Assembly (NCBI GenBank): GCA_003427395.1
Contig: BFEA01000008.1
Coordinates: 3,997,876 to 4,034,282, forward strand
Source of the DNA: Chara braunii
Lineage: Eukaryota > Streptophyta > Charophyceae > Charales > Characeae
Direction: 5' to 3'
DNA length: 36,407 nucleotides
Below, piece after piece: positions 21,494-32,068 of this stretch. Numbering within the stretch: position 1 is the first letter of the stretch; every line of letters starts with the position of its first letter. The notes below the pieces were generated by a model that worked only from the letters and a program-made list of their open reading frames with translations, did no database searches and had not been told where the DNA came from. The position numbers and the translations under genes are program-made.

Positions 21494-24188
21494 CCCCTGC
21501 ACCCCCAACACGCGTCGATAACGGAACAAAGATTAATTAAAGATCCAGTGCGTCCGCATAGATGGATACCAAGGATACCGGGACACGAGGGGTGAGTATA
21601 TAGTGATGAATCCAATGCGATGGGAACACCGATAGGCTGGTACTAGGAAGGTAGAAGTGACCATCGTAAGACCCCCCGCCCACCAGCAGATTGGCTGCCA
21701 CCGCATCAAACAAATCACCCACCTCAACAGCCGCCTCATCAACAGTCCCACGGTATCCAAAGCAAGCATGGGAACCGGAACAACCACTGGCAGGGACAAC
21801 ATGACTTTCAACAGGGCAGACATGATCAACAAAAGCATCACAATCTTCAAACTCAGACCATTCAACAGCATAAACAAACCAAGAGTAATCAACACTTACA
21901 GCAACAAGATCCAAGGCAGAACGGTCTGAAGATGATAGAAGTAGGAGGAATTACAAAACCTGCTGCAGGGAACAACAAATCTCTGGGCCCATCTCCGAAT
22001 GCATATATGCAAAAAAGAGTCCAATCGGGTAATCTGGAATGGAAGGAAGTAAGAAAGAAACCCAACAATCCAGATCAGAATAACAAGGATACCCCTTCTC
22101 AATCACAAAAGCAACAGGCAAAACAATAGCTACAACAACAACAACAATGGAATCAACAAACACAGTCTGAACAGCCACAACAGTCAACACAGCAAACACA
22201 ATAATCGTCACAAGGGGGTACAGTTCAACTGACGGACCAACAGGAGTTGCAGAATACGCATCCACCGACCAATTCCCAATTCCCAAATGAAACTGATACC
22301 TCAACTGAGTCAACGGGTCAAAAGGAAGGTAGAGATGACACGGTAGACATGGAAATAGATCTGTTGAAAGATTTTTTTTCTCACAAAGGGATGGAGGTAA
22401 AAAACGCCCCTGTAGCACCCTCGTCGTTCGCAGTAATGAGGGCTAGAAGGGCAGGAGAGGATTCTCTGACAGAACTGCAGACCAGCCTGCAAAGGATGAC
22501 AATGTGGTTCATTGCTAATTTGAAATTTAAAATCCCTGCGGGCCAAGGATTTGACTGGGCACAAATTCAAGCACACATCACCTCTCTCCTCATGAGTAGT
22601 GATAGCATGAAATCAGCGCTTCAATTCGGTTTCCCATCGCACGCTGCCTAGACTGACATGTGTGACAGACTCCTCCATGCGGTATCTGAGAAATTATCAA
22701 TAACCCATCCCCCCTCCCAAACAGGAACAAGACTAGTGACTCAAGCTCAGGCTGGTACCCGAAATACACAAGACCAAGATTCCAAAATGGAGACTCAAAT
22801 TATCAAAGGGGCCAGAAGAATGAAGGAACTGGCCAGAAAAAAAAACAATCACAGAAAACTCAGAATCATGGACCAGAACAAAGAGACAATATTTAAACAA
22901 TTCACGACGCATAAATAGAACCATCACGTTGCACTGCCGAAGAGGATAGAGGTTCATAAGAGTACGATGGATAAGCTGACCCTTACCCCAAGCAGGATGT
23001 CAAACCCAAAACTAGGTACAAAGGAAAGAGAAAAGGGAAAAAAAAAAGATATAATTGTGGCCGATTTTGAGCTGCAAAACACCCAGTCCCAACAAACAGA
23101 AAGTACGTCGGTTCAACGGCCCAACCCCATGGGTCAAGTCCCAGAGGACCAAATGGATGCAGAACTTGGATTGGAAAATATCAACAACTCAGATTTGCTG
23201 ATGGTTATCATGACAACCCAAATGAGGGTCTCACTTTCGGATAGGGTAGAAGATTCCAGTCAGGATATTCAGTCAGGGGTAATATTCACCTGCTCAAAAG
23301 ATCATCCTGTAGGGGGAAGCACGGGTAAAAATAGTAATTGTTCGAATCAACCAAAGTCAAAATTGGTGGATTTTTTTTTCCAGATCACAGGGGAAAATAA
23401 ATTTCTCCAAGAAAGAATAACGCTGGCACACCAGAGGGATAGAAGGTCCTCTCTATTAGATGAGGATGAACCCTTCTCTTCTCACCCCATGCAGAGAACA
23501 GTAAAGGGAGACAGTAGAAGAAACAGCAAGCAGGAAGCCCCTCAAGCTCATAAGTAAGGAAGACGAAGCTATTGACCTTACCCAGGACCACCAATCTGAG
23601 CTCATATCCACAGTAAAATAAGGGTCAGCAGTAGAACAGGGGGTACAGACGCACAACCATCGCAGTCACTTCAGATAGTCACATTGTAAGATCTCACCAG
23701 CAAATGGCAAAAGCTCAAAGCACGCCTTTTCCAGTATGCCGATCAGTCCTCCCTCTCCAAATCAGGAATGGTTTTCCTCCCGGTAAGGTTCAAGGACGGT
23801 GAGTGGGAAGCGGGCCTCTCAGCGATTGCCCCGTCTCATTATGGAGAGATCACTTTGCACGGAGCGGACACATCGGCAAGTAGGTCTGATGCCCTTAAAT
23901 GGATAAAGGAACGATTCCCAGCAGGAGAGTGGGTCTCCCCCTCACTGTCATCAGGCTTGGAGAGAGTAGCTGATTGCGATATATTTATTAAATATAGAGT
24001 AACAGACACTCCCTCCCTGAAATGGATGAACTTAGAAACTATCAAGGACCCACAAATACTTAAAATAAAATCTAATCAGTTTTGGACGGAAGAGGATATC
24101 ATCACTCTTCTTCTCAGATTGGTACGTAAGGCTTCCCTCAAGAAAGGTGGGATTCTGGATAAGTTGACCTGGGAAGAAATATTGTAAA

Positions 24189-27100
24189 ATGGGTAATAAA
24201 ACTAAGGAAATGAATTTAATAGACCTACTTTATAATAAAGACAAAAATTGGAAGCTCCTCAAAAGAAATGCCGACTTGGACCTCTGGTCACTCAATGTGA
24301 ATGGTATTGCTTCAGCCAAAAACTCTAAATGCCAAGCCATATTGGAACTCCTCAAAGAAGTAGGTGGGAAAGAGTGGTCTGACATAATTTGAATCCAAGA
24401 TACACACCTAATGAATGCAGCACCACACAATCATATTCACAAGGAATTTTGACCTCACACGGCGTACTGGGCATATGCCCCTAAACCAAGGAGTGCAGGT
24501 GTGACGATATGGGTCCCACCGGATTCAAAAGCAGAGATAATCAACTGGGAAGTAGACCAACAAGAAGGAAGATGGGTATACATACTGGCGATGTTAGAAT
24601 TAGAGGTAGTCAGTATACTCAATCTATACGGATCCAATGACATAGGGGAACGTCAGATTTTTTTTTAATCATTACTTCCCCACCTCCCGATAGGTATCCC
24701 AGTGATAATGACAGGGGATTTCAATGCAGCACCGGACCATAACCTGGACAAATGAAATATTCCTAAGCCGTGCCCACCATATCTAGAAACTGATGAACAA
24801 ATCATATCTAAATTGTGCAATTCCTACAACTTGTTTGACTCCTTTAGGAGATTGAACCCTACCACGAAGTTTTTTTCCTGCTTCATTAAAAGACATTCAA
24901 ATAGACCTACTAAATCTATGATTGATCTTATTCTAGCCTCTAACGATCTTCAGGGAGGACTTCAATTTGTCTGCATCCTACATAGAAGTCCATATCCAGG
25001 CCTTAACCACGCAATGTGCATGGCGGTCCTTTCCTTTCGAAAAAAAACAGATCACGGCAGGGGATTCTATAAACAAAATATGTCACACCTCAAGGACCAG
25101 GACTTCCTTCAATACCTGGAGGACGTATGTGAATTCTGGAGAAAACTGAGAGCTCGCATCGACAATGACATCATGTGGTTCAACAATGGCCTAGCCTTCC
25201 TAGGTCGTAAATGCAATGAATACTCTTAAGTCTTGGCAAAGATAAGACATAAAAAAGAAACGGAAATCCTAAAAAAAAATCAAGAACTACAAGAAAAAGA
25301 GATAAGGCCAGACGATCAAAACGCTCTGAAGCCAATTGCAAAAAAAATTCAGACATTAGAGGATCAGTTACTCAAATACATGGAATACAGATGACAGGGA
25401 TTCATAGTACGGGGAAAATCCAAAAAAAATCAGATGGAAGGGGATATGGACGCTCACTTCTTTGTCATGGCCAAAGCTAGGTCAGGGAGGACCACGATAA
25501 AGACTTTCATAAATCCTTTCAACAACAATGAACCCTTAGTCATTTCAACACCAGCCAGTATGAAAATAGCCAGGGATTTTTACAAAGATTATTTCACGTC
25601 AAAAAACTCAGCTATTCCTCAAACACAAAAGGAGAAAGAAATTGTTGAATTCCTAATTCCCTTCAACAAATCAATCATGGATGAACAAAAAAAAATATTG
25701 AAAATGCTAGTATCAAAGGAAGAAAATTGGAACGTCCTAATTCTCATGAAAGAAGAAAAGACACTAGGAATTAATGACCTCCCAAAAGAATTTTGGGAAG
25801 TCATGTGGGGTCCCCTTGCACAAGATTTAATGGATTACTACCATGCGGCATGGGGAGCAGGGGATATAAGGGAAATAGTTAATCAAGGGGTCCTCACGCT
25901 TTTGTACAAAAATGAGATAAACTTAATATTCGTAACTATCGCCCAATCATACTGAGTATCCTCACGGTGGTATACAAATTAGTTGCAAAGGTTCTAGCAG
26001 ATAGAATGCTCAAAGTCATAGCCGACATCATCTATCCAGCACAAACAGGGTTCATCACTGGAAGGAATATACATGACAATATTCTCCTCATAAATGAACT
26101 TATTAAAGTTGCACGCCAATCTAAACATAATGCAACATTCATCTTCATAGACTTTGAAAAAACTTATGATCATGTAGATTGATTCTTCCTGGACAAATGT
26201 CTTGCAAAAATGAACTTCGGGTCAAACTTTAGACGATGGATCACAATCTTGCATCAAAAGGCAACCACCAGTGTTATGATCAATGACAGCTTGGCAACTC
26301 CAATTGATTTGCAGAGATCGGTCAGGTAGGGCGATCCATTGACACATTTTCTCTTCATCATTGTTATGGAAGCTTTAGCGACTAATCTAAAGAAACACAA
26401 GGATATTAGGAAAATACGAGTGACATTCATCCCAGAAGAGACAATCCTCATGTGTTCTCTCTTTGCTGATGATCTCTCTTTGATGGTGGATGCATCACAC
26501 GAAAATTATCGGAAAATATGATTGCAATTCAAGAATTAATGGATAAATTTTGTAGATTAGCAGACATGAAAGTCAACTAGGGGGAAAATACCCTAGGATG
26601 GTGGATAAACTATCAGGGAGTTAGACCACCTAAAACACCCTGAATTAAATGGCTTCCTTTAGACAAGCCAATAAGGGTCCTCCGTATCTCGCTATCTGAT
26701 GAAGGAAAACTAACAATCAACGAGGTGGTTATCTTTCAAAGTGCCCAGACCAAATTAGAATTATGGAAGAATAAACACACATCTATAATGGGCAGAGCTT
26801 TGGTGATTAATAATGTAGTACTAGCCTCAATTTGGTATAAATCAACAATTTGGGCCCTAGATAACAAATGGACTAAGTCCCTTCATCAACAACTCAGAGT
26901 CTTTCTGTGGAGAGGAAACCATAATTACAAGAGTGTCATTAGTAGAGTGACTTGGACCTCTATCATTCAACCAAAGGCTAAGGGGGGCCTGAGAATCATT
27001 GATCCAACACTCCAAACCATGACACTCTTCATCCAATGGATCAAGAGACTACTACTCAATCCTCCTTGGAGTGGTTTAGTCTGAGAACAATTAAGGAAAC

Positions 27101-28688
27101 TGACCCCCCAGACAGCGGAGACTGTTGACCCATCCATGTGGCTAGAGAATAGGGACTGGTCCATACCGAGAGGCACAACTAAAGAGACAGATATGAACCA
27201 AATGACAAACAGGGCAGCAACCAGGAAGGACATCACTAAGGATCCCTACTGACCAACTATTATCAAAACATGGAGGAAGTTACCCCTACCAGACAAACAC
27301 TTCCCTGAACGATGGGAAAAAATCAGCAACCACTCTTCAACAATACGTGGATAAGAGACCACCAAGGCATCACACTTCATTGCAATGATAATCCATGAAA
27401 GGGGTGGATCAAGAGAGGAGTATTCAGCATCAAGGATATTTGGGATGACAACTTTCGTGACTGGATTCCCCCACATATTCTCCATGAGATACTAAAGCAT
27501 TATCACCATGCACAAAACAATCTAGACAGAATAGTTGAATTGATCCCTATTGAATGGATTAGAGTGCTCAGGAGAGGGAAGAAATTTCAGGAAAGTGATT
27601 GGGTTGCAATGAAGGAGAATCCAAGAAGGGTAGGTAACGTCATCCTCATAGCCCCATACAAGGAGGCCTTAATTGCCCCATATGAATTAAAGGAAGATAA
27701 TGTTATAATTATTAAAAAGATATAACCCAGATATGGATGTCAGTGGAAAACATCTTCAGAATCGGAGTTTTCTCACGGGACGCGCAGTCGTGTCAGGCTT
27801 TCCGACCTTTAACGGACATCGCAGACCTACCTCTAGATCCTGAGTGTTGGACATTGGGAACAAAAAACAGACTCAATAGAAAATTCAGCATAAATCTACA
27901 TACCTCATCTGTCAAATCAACTTACCGGATGATTAGACCAAAAATAAAGTTGAAAGATAGGGTTGTGGAGAGATAGATGAAACAACTGAATATCAACAAG
28001 AAAGATTTGAGGAACATTAAATGGTTCAAAGATTCCAAGATCAAGCCGTCGAAGGTAGCCTCCCTCCAATGGCAGATTGAACACAGGTGTCTCCCTACTA
28101 ATGATTGGTTGATGGACAAATCCTCACTGGAGAAAAGGGGCATTGCAGACCCATGGTGCAAGCTTTGTCACTCGGCGTACCCAAGCAGAAGGATACCAGA
28201 AACAATAGAACATATATTCCTTGAGTGTCCGGGCTCAATTTGGCTTTGGCGGTGGTTGGACCGAATATGGAAACAATTAGAAACCACAGTTAAATGGCCT
28301 TGGGAATGGAAAGCAATCCTGCTTGCGCATTGGTCACATGAACTGGAAGATAATTTCACTCAAAATCTGTTCACCGTAAGTAGAAGTGCGGTTATGAATG
28401 GGAAGATGCTAGACTGGATGGCCCGGAATTCACCGACAGCATAAAACAGCAAATCCAAACCAATATACATTACCAATGGATCAACATTAAAGAAAAAATC
28501 CAATCCAACTCATCCAAATCTGAAATTAAAGAAATATTCCATAAATTCAGCAGCAACTGGCTGGGGGGGGGGGGAAGGGCGGAAAAATAGGGAGGGTGGA
28601 ATGGGAGGGAGCGGAGAAGGAGGAGGAGCAGGTTCTTATCAGGAACTACAAGTTGATTTTTAATGATTGGACTCAGGTGGATCCTTGA
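24189..28688 (+). pseudogene. LINE-C ORF2: EEP endonuclease, reverse transcriptase, C-terminal finger, broken
   Basis: ATG 24189-24191 follows the ORF1 stop after one base. Endonuclease: LNVNGI (24291-24308), IQDTH (about 24393), GDFNAAP (24714-24734), SMIDLIL (24915-24935), LNHAMC (about 25002). Reverse transcriptase: NYRPIILS (25934-25957), TGFITGRNIHDNILL, FIDFEKTYDHVD (26144-26179), GDPLTHFLF (from 26330) and FADDLSLM (26462-26485, catalytic Asp pair kept). C-terminal finger CX2CX14HX4C (28157-28228). No RNase H domain is seen. Stops include TGA 24390, TGA 26180, TAG 26327 (where the RT family has Gln), TAG 26578, TGA 26641, TGA 27250 and TAG 27974. Frameshifts lie near 25915, 26510, 27340 and 28420. 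It ends at TGA 28686-28688. Confidence 0.95.
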
Positions 28689-29104
28689 TACCTCTTCGCC
28701 CGGTTCATGAGTTCCCAAGTCTTTTAACTCTACCTTAGAATGCATTGGTTCTGCTGTCATGGTATGGAAACGACTCAGTTGCAGAAGAAAGGGGAACGGA
28801 AGAGTAGACAGTCATACCATCATTCTCTCCCAATTGTTGGAAAGGCTAGGCAGGTAAGGCTACATCTGGCGCCCCATGTGCGGGTGAAGAGGTCTATTCC
28901 AACAAAGGAAAATAGCCACAGCAGGAGGGAGGATTATCGGGAATACTGTGAACGATTCATCTTTCACTCGTCAAATGTGAGGGACGCTGGACCCGTTTTC
29001 CAGCAGGTGCTGCTCCCCACAAAGAATGCTAGGGTAGTCTGCTCTTATAAGCTACCCGAGCACCCACTCAGGGTGTTTTTCTTAAAAAAAAAAAAAAAAA
29101 AAAA
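28689..29104 (+). other. LINE-C 3' UTR with stem-loops and poly-A tail
   Basis: GCTGGA, loop CCCGTTT, TCCAGC at 28986-29004 is a perfect six-pair hairpin, followed by AGGTGCTGCTCCCCAC. Two more potential hairpins follow: GGGTAG/CTACCC (about 29032-29057) and CACCC/GGGTG (about 29061-29075). The tail is 29084-29104 (21 A). The first hairpin is conserved in LINE-A and in the 191-bp tandem unit, so it is a candidate recognition site for the reverse transcriptase. Confidence 0.8.
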
Positions 29105-29120
29105 GGTGGGAGCTTTATCT
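29105..29120 (+). repeat. LINE-C right target-site duplication
   Basis: GGTGGGAGCTTTATCT directly after the poly-A tail. It differs from the left copy by one transition. Confidence 0.92.
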
Positions 29121-30057
29121 AAGTCTACTACAGAATCCTAGATACTGTTAAGGCCAAAATTATGGACATATTATATTTGTAGCTCAAGCTAAGTAACCAC
29201 CAGACCAATCCACACCAAGGAGGGGGAGCTGGATCTTATACCCGCGACACCTTATCGGTAGTTTCTTGCGGGCTCCAGAGAGGGAACTTTGACCGGTATT
29301 GCACGAAGAGAGTTCTTCTGACTTCCGGGCAGATAGCCGGTGCCTTGGTGTTGATTCCTTCGCCCCCCGTGGTCCGCAGCAGGTTGTCCCCAATGCCTTA
29401 CGGCTCTTTGTGATGAACAGTGGAAGATTCGCTCCTCTTGGCTGTACTCCACGCCTCTTTCTTACGTCCCACCTCCTAGCAGAGGATACGAAAAGCTTGA
29501 CAGGTCATCTTCAAGTTGCTCACCCCTCTTCAACATAGGCATGTAGCTATAGCCTCCCTCATTCCTACTATGCCCTTCCCTAGATGTTGAGTTTAAGTGT
29601 GGCTAATACGCCACGCGCCAAGAACCTCGGTGACATACTGAATTTCGAAATAGGACGGCCGCCAGCGGGTGCTCGTCGTTGCACCTCCTTCACATGATGT
29701 ATGCATTTCCCTAAAGGGACTAATCACCGGCCCCTATACTTCCCAAGCTCTGAAGAGATGGTTGTCGTCATCGTTCTGATGAGAGAGTGGTGGCCGATTC
29801 ACCTCCCCACTGTGAGCGCGAAACGGTGACGGAGTAGTGTCGGCGACCTACTACCGACGGCGCTAACGCGGAGCGCAACATAGTGCCCGCCGTTCTGCCC
29901 CATTTTTTTTTTTCTATTTTGCCTTTTGTGCAATGCCATTTGGTGAGTAGCAGAGCGGGGCCCATAAATCGGATAGAGTTCCGCGCATCTCCAGCCAGCA
30001 TAACTGCAAATCAAAGATCCAGGCCGTCAAGATTTTTCCGTAGAGAACAAAAGGACT
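29121..30057. other. Unassigned sequence, possibly the displaced LINE-B 5' UTR
   Basis: No gene recognised; open frames are under 80 codons. Because LINE-C split the sequence upstream of LINE-B ORF1, the first part of this stretch may be the remainder of the LINE-B 5' end. I found no second target duplication to prove where LINE-B stops. Confidence 0.4.
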
Positions 30058-30178
30058 TTTTTTCATTTTTTTCTGAAGCAGGCTATCTACTTACGGAATC
30101 GCCTCCATCTACTAGGTTTTTTTTTTCATTTTTTTCTGAAGCAGGCTCTCTACTTACCGAATCGGCTCCATCTAGTAG

Positions 30179-30224
<46 letters not shown>
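30058..30224. repeat. 63-bp tandem duplication followed by a 44-T run
   Basis: CATTTTTTTCTGAAGCAGGC recurs at 30064 and 30127 with few differences in the following 40 bases (ATCTACTTACGG versus CTCTACTTACCG). A pure T run covers 30181-30224. Slippage at T runs could have made the duplication. Confidence 0.85.
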
Positions 30225-31013
30225 CCTAGTAGCTTTTCGAAGACAGGTCATGAAATTCGGTTTTGCAGAGGGACGCGGTGTGGACTCTAGGCTGCCTGGC
30301 GGCACCACTTGCCGTAGGTCAACATCTGAAACGCATTTGCAGAATTTTGGACAGCAGAACTGTCCCGGTGCATTCAGAATCTTGGCATCTGAAAAGTGGT
30401 GCCACATGCCCCTAGGCCAGACCCCACCACTGCCTTCCCGAGAACAGAATCTGGGGTCATTATATCCATGCATTCAGTGCAGTTTTCAGGTTAAATACGA
30501 CGTATAATATTATGATGATCCAGCGTGGGAGGACGGCACTGCCTGTATTCCCTGGGATTGGCCAGAAGACAAGGAGATGATTCCACTGCGCTCTGCAAAA
30601 GCCACGGATATGCGGATGATGGGCCTGTGACTAGGGGTATACGCACACTCAGTTTAGGACCTTTTTGACGCATCTGTGGATGTAACTGCTGTCAGATGCA
30701 TGGCGGCAGGGCTATAATTATGGTCAGATACACCGTGCGAGTATATTTTCTCAGACCGCCCTGACGCTAAGTGTAGGTTGGGATCGACAGTTATCCTCCT
30801 CTTTTCTTAATGCTGATGTCAACAGATTTTGTTGAACAAAAAAGAAAAAGAAAAAAAAAAGATATTGTTAAGTACCTCTCCATTAATTTTGTTGTCACTT
30901 GTCAGAGCTCTGCAATAATTTTTCGGGGGAAGGGGAAGATCAACTGGGTGATCCTACAAAGTGAAGTTCAAGTTATTGTGGAGAAGGGTGAGGGTGGTTG
31001 TGAACTGCGCTGC
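30225..31013. other. Unassigned sequence
   Basis: One open frame (30250-30504, 85 codons, with CRRSTS and PCIQCSF) is not a family I recognise, and its Cys spacing does not make a standard zinc finger. An A-rich stretch lies at about 30837-30860. Nothing else is supportable. Confidence 0.4.
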
Positions 31014-31019
31014 TGCTTC

Positions 31020-31150
31020 CTGTCGTGTACGGGCCCCCGTACAAGTACGGATTCGTACTCCTGTACTCGTAGGCTACCTGTACACTGGGACTAGGGGTCC
31101 TGTACGAGGTTGTTTTTTTTTTGTTTTGTTTTGTTTTTCCGTACCCAGCA
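31020..31150 (+). repeat. Second GTAC-rich repeat, related to the insert in LINE-C ORF1
   Basis: GTACGGGCCCCCGTAC (near-palindrome), then GGATTCGTACTCCTGTACTC, TAGGGGTCC, TACGAGGTT and a T-rich stretch. It follows the same order as 20311-20382 (GGATTCGTACTCTTGTACTC, TAGGGGCCC, CACGAGATT, T run). The right arm appears shortened. Confidence 0.75.
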
Positions 31151-31885
31151 AGAAAGGCGAAAGGCCCTGCAGAGCGGACCAACCCCGCCCCTGCAAGAGC
31201 GGTTGGTCCACCCAAAATCCAAGGACGAGCTTTTTAACTGCAACAACTTAAACCACCAGTACTTGTCTCAGCTATAGATGCAGAGCCTGGAATGCCCCTG
31301 CGCAACATTTTTTGCTGAAGCCCTGGGGTACCATTTTGATTTTTCTTTTGGCTGGCACTTCCAGCCATTGTGGTCCCATACCCCGAAGCCCTAACCGCGG
31401 CCGATAGCTGGGCCGAGTCTATTTGGGTGCCGGCCTCTCTGGTGTGGTCTATGGAGTCCAATTCCCTGAAGAGCTCATCTAAAAACATGTTTGGGGGGAT
31501 TGTATGGCCTAAAATGCCCCCACACAGCCACCCTCTGAGTCTCAAGTCAGTTGGAGCCTGGAGGGCAGCCGGTCCTGTTGAACTGTAGTGCTGTTCGCTT
31601 CAGTCCAGCCTGGCATGTTTTTTTTTTGTTTTGAGCTTTATGGAATAACTAATAATTTGTGTACAACGCGAAGTAAATGCGGGGAGGAGAGAGCACCAAA
31701 TACGAACGGTGTCCACCGGCTGTGAAGGTCATCCCTCATTTGAATGAAGACAAGGCCTGCAAAAGAAAGAAAAAAAAGGGGGGTTGGTGTTGTTGTTTCT
31801 CATTCAATGGCTTCAAACTCGGATTTGAAAGCTGTGTGTGTGTGTTGCTTAACTTTGTGACAGTTTGGCCACTTTGATGCAACAT

Positions 31886-31888
<3 letters not shown>
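31151..31888. other. Unassigned sequence with one minus-strand open frame
   Basis: The minus-strand frame 31234-31545 (103 codons) has a balanced composition (FLDELFRELDSIDHTREAG) and no low-complexity bias. It begins after a possible splice acceptor (CATTTTAG). It could be an exon or a chance frame. I do not recognise it and do not assign a function. Confidence 0.3.

Positions 31889-31932
<44 letters not shown>
31889..31932. repeat. (AC)n microsatellite
   Basis: About 22 uninterrupted AC units. Open frames through it are artefacts. Confidence 0.97.
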
Positions 31933-31935
<3 letters not shown>

Positions 31936-32028
31936 TACGGTAGACAAAGCCTGTTCAAGCGACTACGAAATGAGACGACTCATTGGCCAGCGCTGCAAAT
32001 TCATGATGAAGAAAGTCCATGAGCATCC

Positions 32029-32064
<36 letters not shown>

Positions 32065-32068
32065 CGCG
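32029..32068. repeat. Compound (CT)n(CG)n microsatellite
   Basis: About ten CT units change abruptly into ten CG units (32049-32068). A long alternating CG run is rare in methylated plant repeats and can adopt Z-DNA. Confidence 0.95.

Larger units (their letters stand above)
19669..24187 (+). pseudogene. LINE-C ORF1: very long zinc-knuckle protein, broken
   Basis: After removing the GTAC-rich insert (20275-20654) this is about 4.1 kb, or 1.37 thousand codons; ATG 19632 in another frame is an alternative start. Order: charged and Gln-rich N-terminus; a folded region with ASNWIF, KIKWICKRLE, VRIYQWMPKK and DFYWVELRHIP, like the pre-knuckle domain (DUF4283 type) of plant LINE ORF1; zinc knuckle CX2CX4HX6C (21446-21493); Gln/Asn/His-rich linker (about 21660-22240); a charged central region; and a C-terminal domain (about 23690-24187) shared with LINE-B. 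Defects include TAG 20778-20780, a frameshift in a homopolymer stretch near 21100-21116, a stop at 22649-22651 and others. Likely role: RNA-binding chaperone of the retrotransposition particle. Confidence 0.88.
17951..29104 (+). mobile_element. LINE-C, structurally complete 11.15-kb non-LTR retrotransposon
   Basis: It is bounded by a 16-bp target-site duplication, the hallmark of target-primed reverse transcription, and ends in 21 A residues (29084-29104). It contains a 5' UTR of about 1.7 kb with tandem units, ORF1 (about 19632/19669-24187), ORF2 (24189-28688) and a 3' UTR with a conserved stem-loop. Subtracting the later GTAC-rich insertion leaves about 10.8 kb, long for a plant LINE. Both ORFs carry stops and frameshifts, so it is not autonomous now. 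It inserted upstream of the LINE-B ORF1 start in opposite orientation. Confidence 0.92.

Noticed and set aside
24189-28688. A variant genetic code reading TGA or TAG as Trp
   Set aside because: Stops vary between TGA and TAG, the same positions are TGG in the other copy, and frameshifts and other stops are present. Decay explains this better.
31736-31936. Cys/Val and Thr/His repeat proteins
   Set aside because: Translation of the (AC)n microsatellite.
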